Source: Argentina anserina
Taxonomy: Eukaryota > Streptophyta > Magnoliopsida > Rosales > Rosaceae
DNA length: 64,000 bases
NCBI RefSeq assembly: GCF_933775445.1
Contig: NC_065877.1
Coordinates: forward strand, 36,902,694 to 36,966,693
Reading direction: 5' to 3'
The position numbers were made by a program, and so were the translations under genes. A model generated the notes under the pieces. That model worked only from the letters and a program-made list of their open reading frames with translations, did not search any database and was not told the DNA's origin. Shown here piece by piece: positions 60,051-64,000 of the stretch. The stretch's first letter is position 1; the number at the start of each line of letters is the position of its first letter.

Positions 60051-62229
60051 TCACATATAAGAACGCATCCGAGGCCTCACAAGAGACTGTGCCCCGTCGA
60101 CAAATATAGTTGTGCCCGTCATGTACCTTGAACCATCACTGACCAAATATATGACAGTTGAAGCCACATCATTTTTAACATCGAGCCATCTCTCCAGTGG
60201 AACTGCATCCTTCACCAGATTCTTTGCCCTCTCCATTCCCACAGACATGGGAAATTCATCTTCCAAATGCAAACCACGTGCAATTGCATTAACCCTGATC
60301 TGGTATTTTCCAATCTCCAAAGCCGACAACTGATGGAATAGCAAGGGGAAGGAGGTTGTTATTGATAAAAGATCAAAATAAGAGAAGAAACAATATTGGA
60401 CATATAATTAGATGTGATGTAATAAAAATTGTAGACATAAGCAACAAGATTCTCAAAATATACTAGAAGTTGTACAGCTATGCAACAAGGGTTCATTAAT
60501 ATCACGTTAAAGAAAACATCACAGCACAGTCAATACTAACAAAACATGCAATGCTTATAGTTGGTGCCTAAAGGGTAACTCATAAAATACCAAAAGCAAA
60601 GCTTTTGATGATCATCACAACAAAGCAATTCCTAAGTGTCCGACTGATATGAGGAATGAAGTTATTGTTCTCTTAATTATTAATCAAGTGCAAGATGATC
60701 AATTCATGACCTTATACATTTATGCTTCATGTTTAACTTACTGTGACCAACAGGAGACAAGAAACCCATGGTTTAGGGGTGTTTCTGATGATCAAGAAAC
60801 ACATGTAAACTCAATCATCTAACTAGCAAACAGAGAGAAAGTCGAAGTACTGTTTCAAAGACATGAAGGGTGCAAATTGGTGCATTGCTTATGTGCGCGC
60901 GCGCGCAAAGTACATCATTTTTCAATCTTGCATACTCAAAATTTATAGGCAATAGTTATGTTGTGTGAGTCTAGTGTGATCAACATACCCTTGCTAACTG
61001 CTGCAGTGCTGCTGAACAAGCACCATAGGCTACAGCTCCAGTATGAAGCCCTCTTTCAGCTCCAACAATTGAGGTCAGCAGTATGATGGAACCTCCTGAC
61101 TTATGATCTCGCATTCTTCTGCCAACAGCCTTTACCAGAAACCATGCAGACATGAAATTTATCTTCATTATCTTTTTAAACTCATCTTCCGATAATTGCA
61201 GATGTTCTTGCATCTCTCCTGTTTCAAATAAATCATAAATGATACAACTTCTTTCTTCCAACTAAACTACATTAACCCTTAAATCTCAGCACATGGAAAT
61301 GCTCAAAAGTCAAAACTGAAGGCAAAGTAAAGAATGACACAAGAACCATAGAAGAAGGTATCAGTTTTAGTACTGAATTTTAAAACATGCAAGAGGGGAA
61401 ACTGATTGACCTAGTTGTCAATTTAAACAATTCATTCCTGCTCAGGCTTTAAATTTGCCCTGCAAAAACTGTAGTTTCTTCAAGTTTTGTCTTTTATGTA
61501 AACAAGCCTTCAAACTACTCATTTGACAATCCTGATGGTGTCATAACAATACATACAACAAAAACTAAATACACTAAATAAATGGAAGCACGTTCAGCGC
61601 TGACAACCACCATCTAATTATCTTTACTGAATAACAAATAGAAGTAATACTATGCAGTTCATAAACGTGTATTGTGTTCAAAGTTAAAGTTCATATCTTT
61701 CAACCGCCCATAATCTAGGTGCAACATTTCTAGAACAATTTCAGCATAGAACTACCAAGATGACCAAAACTGAGAGAGGATGGTGTACCTTCATAGGCAC
61801 AGCAATGCACAAAGGCATCCAAATTTCCCAATATTTCACAAGCCTTATCCACAGCCTCATGAAAAACTCCTTCTCTTTCCTCCTCCATGTCAACACCAAT
61901 CACCTCTACAGACACCACACCTTCCAGCGATCCCCTCACTTTCTCTGCAACACTCTTCAAAGAACTCTCTTTTCCCATCAAAACCAATCTAATTACCAAA
62001 AAAAGACAACATATTTCAACAACCCGGTAGTGTGCTTGATCACAAAATGCCTCCGGAGCAACCAAAACCCAGAATCCCAGATTCAGAAATTCACAACGGA
62101 GAAGGGTGAAAAAGCAAGGAGCTTGGGAAATTACCTGCAACCGCGCTGGGCCAGTTGTAAGGCTATGTTGGATGAAATTTCATCCCCATTGGAGGTGAGA
62201 AGGACTCTCTTTGCAGCAGGACTCCCCAT
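60051..62229 (-). CDS. Atypical short-chain dehydrogenase/reductase (SDR) family protein
   Basis: Four exons: 62229-62135, 61988-61789, 61218-60989 and 60329-60051, 267 aa, phases consistent and GT..AG borders. Start ATG at 62229 ([18 protein letters not shown]). The fold is clear from [30 protein letters not shown], the helix-alpha-5-like [26 protein letters not shown] and the C-terminal [17 protein letters not shown]. The functional motifs differ from classical SDRs: TGxxxGIG is replaced by [12 protein letters not shown] by HCCAYEG, and YxxxK by YGACS, so the catalytic Lys is missing. The Ser before it may be kept ([11 protein letters not shown]). It may be a conserved non-catalytic SDR or use an altered mechanism. 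No targeting peptide seen. Substrate unknown. Confidence 0.87.
60894..60907. repeat. (GC)n tract in SDR intron 3
   Basis: GTGCGCGCGCGCGCA, an alternating purine-pyrimidine run able to adopt Z-DNA, in a non-coding position. Confidence 0.7.
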
Positions 62230-63660
62230 TCTTTAGCGTAATCAAACACCCAAGAAGTTGTCCAGGCTCTTTATATAATAAGGCCGAAGACTCGAAGCCC
62301 TGTGACACAATGAAACAGTGAGAGTTAATAAAAAAGAAATGGAGGTCCACCTCCGTAGTTGTTGTTCTGCTTCCTGGTGAATACAAGACGGTCTCTTTTG
62401 TCGATTGACCACATCAAAGGCGATGCAGCTAGATTCAGAATTGTGAACAAGTATATGACTTGTGTTTATTATATGTGGACATCCAGAGGATCCATTGGAA
62501 TTGTAATGAGGAGAATGCAGCTGACAGAAGCCTACCTTTGCATGTGGTGTTAGGCTGAAATCATTCAAGGTGTGTCGATAGAACAAACTTCACAAGTGGA
62601 TACATTAGTAGCCACTTGCTCATCAGCCAAGTGTTTCAATTATCGATTGATTCAACATAACCATGGCAATTAATGGTAACACGTATATATGGTAAGAAAT
62701 TATGTGTATTTAATCTGTATTTAACCGTATTAATTACACTGAAGAAAGATTGAAGTGAAGCTTACAAGCTTGATTTTTCCGCAGTTTAAATGAAAAAGTT
62801 CGAGAAGCATGGAGTGTAATGGTCAAGTAAATTTCGTGGTGTTTGATGATGTGTGGTGGCTGAGAACAAACTGAGTATCAAAGCAAGAACAAGAGAGTGG
62901 AAGTTGCAATCAAACTTTTGGTGAAGGCTGTTGAAAGTCTTGAAGAATGAAGATGGCCTTGTGATCTAAAGTTTTAGTCAACGTCAAACTAGTAAATTAC
63001 AACGTAATCTTCAAGATAAGAAAACAGAAGAAAAGAGGTAATATTCGACAAGTGACTTGACTTGGGAATCAAAGATGTCATTTACTATATATTATAGGCG
63101 GGTTAGGTTAGGAACAGTAGGAACAGTAGGAACAGTACGAAAATAGGGGATATTTACAATTCTGCCACTGGGACAGCTGTTTTGCCTTTTGACACGTGTA
63201 GTTGTTATTTGGTCCTATCTGGGGAAGGTTTATTTGGGTCGATGGTTGTTGTTTCAGCTGAAGGAAATTGCTCCATTTCGTCTTTTTCTGCCGTGTTCAT
63301 TGGTCTGATTACTTGAAAAGGGAATCTAAGAAACTTGACTAAATTTGGTCATCGACCGTGATATATCTTCATCAATAGTGTGATTCGGTTGGTCGGGTTC
63401 CCCTCTGCGCTCAAGACCAAAAAGGTAAGAGTTTGCTGCTATCTTTTTGCGATCTGGATGGGGATTTAGGTTGTTTGATCATTGAAAGGTTGTTTTCTCC
63501 GGCTTTGGTTTTTTTTTTGGTTCGTTTTGGGTTGGTGTTTCCCGTTAATTGTTTCAGTTGATTGCCTTCTGTTCTGTTCCTTTTATTTCTATAGGTCTGT
63601 TATTTTTCTGTGGGTATCTGATATTGTTTGATGATTTGGTCTTTCGTTTTTTTGCGTTTT
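62230..63660. other. SDR upstream flank and probable promoter of a rightward gene
   Basis: The leftward SDR promoter is followed by spacer. A CACGTG occurs near 63195. From about 63380 onward the base composition turns pyrimidine-rich, and AAAAAG|GTAAGAG at about 63424 looks like a 5'-UTR splice donor. The coding part of any such gene would lie beyond the window. Confidence 0.35.
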
Positions 63661-63667
63661 CTTTTTA

Positions 63668-63715
63668 TAACTCTCTTCTCTGTATATAACTTTTTATATA
63701 CAGAGAAGAGAGTTC
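63668..63715. repeat. Perfect 21-bp inverted repeat (hairpin)
   Basis: AACTCTCTTCTCTGTATATA (63669-63688) and its exact reverse complement (63695-63714) are separated by six bases. One more A-T pair extends the stem to 21 bp with a 4-nt loop. Its role is unknown. Confidence 0.85.
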
Positions 63716-64000
63716 AACCGAGAAAAATGATGGAGCAATCTTCTTCTTACTTCCTAACACAGTAATCTTCTTAAAGGCTGATGAGGTGGCCTGCTCCCAC
63801 TCCTGAGTCCGAGTTTCCACAAGCCGTCTTCCTTTATTGATTGGTGGGTGTTAATCTTCATTTAATTTGCTCGAATTTTGATTTTGGATATTCTTTTGCC
63901 TATTTGTTTGATGATTGGTTTGAACTTTGAATTTTTATTATGGGGTGTGTTATGTTGGTATATTTTTCAATTTGAGTTTTCTCCTCGCTGTGATGATTCT

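Overview
The window is nuclear DNA from a flowering plant. Genes are intron-containing with GT..AG junctions, the protein families are plant-specific (SPL, WRKY, FLC-type MADS, DUF3339, NFD4-like nodulin transporter), and the intergenic DNA is AT-rich and dense in transposons. Gene types and intron positions fit a core eudicot. A rosid, possibly Rosaceae, is my guess and is not proven by the sequence.

Layout. 0.6-3.3 kb (minus): three-exon NFD4-like/nodulin-like MFS transporter. 4.47-4.55 kb: tRNA-Ser(UGA). 5.2-10.1 kb: five single-exon DUF3339 micro-membrane-protein genes on strictly alternating strands. 11.0-19.9 kb (minus): a seven-exon FLC-clade MADS-box gene, 227 aa, with a 5.9 kb first intron full of transposon fragments. 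16.85-21.9 kb and 24.36-33.4 kb: a segmental duplication of the FLC-like promoter, exon 1 and the 5' part of intron 1. The second copy keeps an intact MADS exon, TATA box and splice donor about 7.4 kb upstream, but no exons 2-7 of its own. A decayed class II small heat-shock pseudogene lies between the copies.

33.4-46.3 kb is mostly transposons. A 3.6 kb hAT carries two foldback elements and a smaller hAT, and a solo LTR later landed inside its target-site duplication. This region also holds a SINE inside a foldback, another hAT and a LINE remnant. The only likely gene here is a 135-aa single-exon protein of unknown function (40.0-40.4 kb, minus). 46.5-48.65 kb (minus): an SPL13-type SBP-box gene with an almost perfect miR156/157 site. 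50-53.1 kb: a four-unit tandem repeat broken by a hAT and a MITE. 53.2-54.25 kb: a Mutator-type palindrome about 1.1 kb long. 56.3-57.8 kb (minus): a WRKY75-like group IIc gene with an apparently shifted splice acceptor. 60.05-62.23 kb (minus): a four-exon SDR-family gene lacking the usual catalytic motifs. The last 1.7 kb looks like a promoter or 5' leader.

The regulatory genes here (FLC-like, SPL, WRKY75-like) belong to families tied to flowering time, phase change and senescence or stress, but I see no sequence evidence that they act together. Exon coordinates come from reading frames and splice consensus; none were checked against transcripts.
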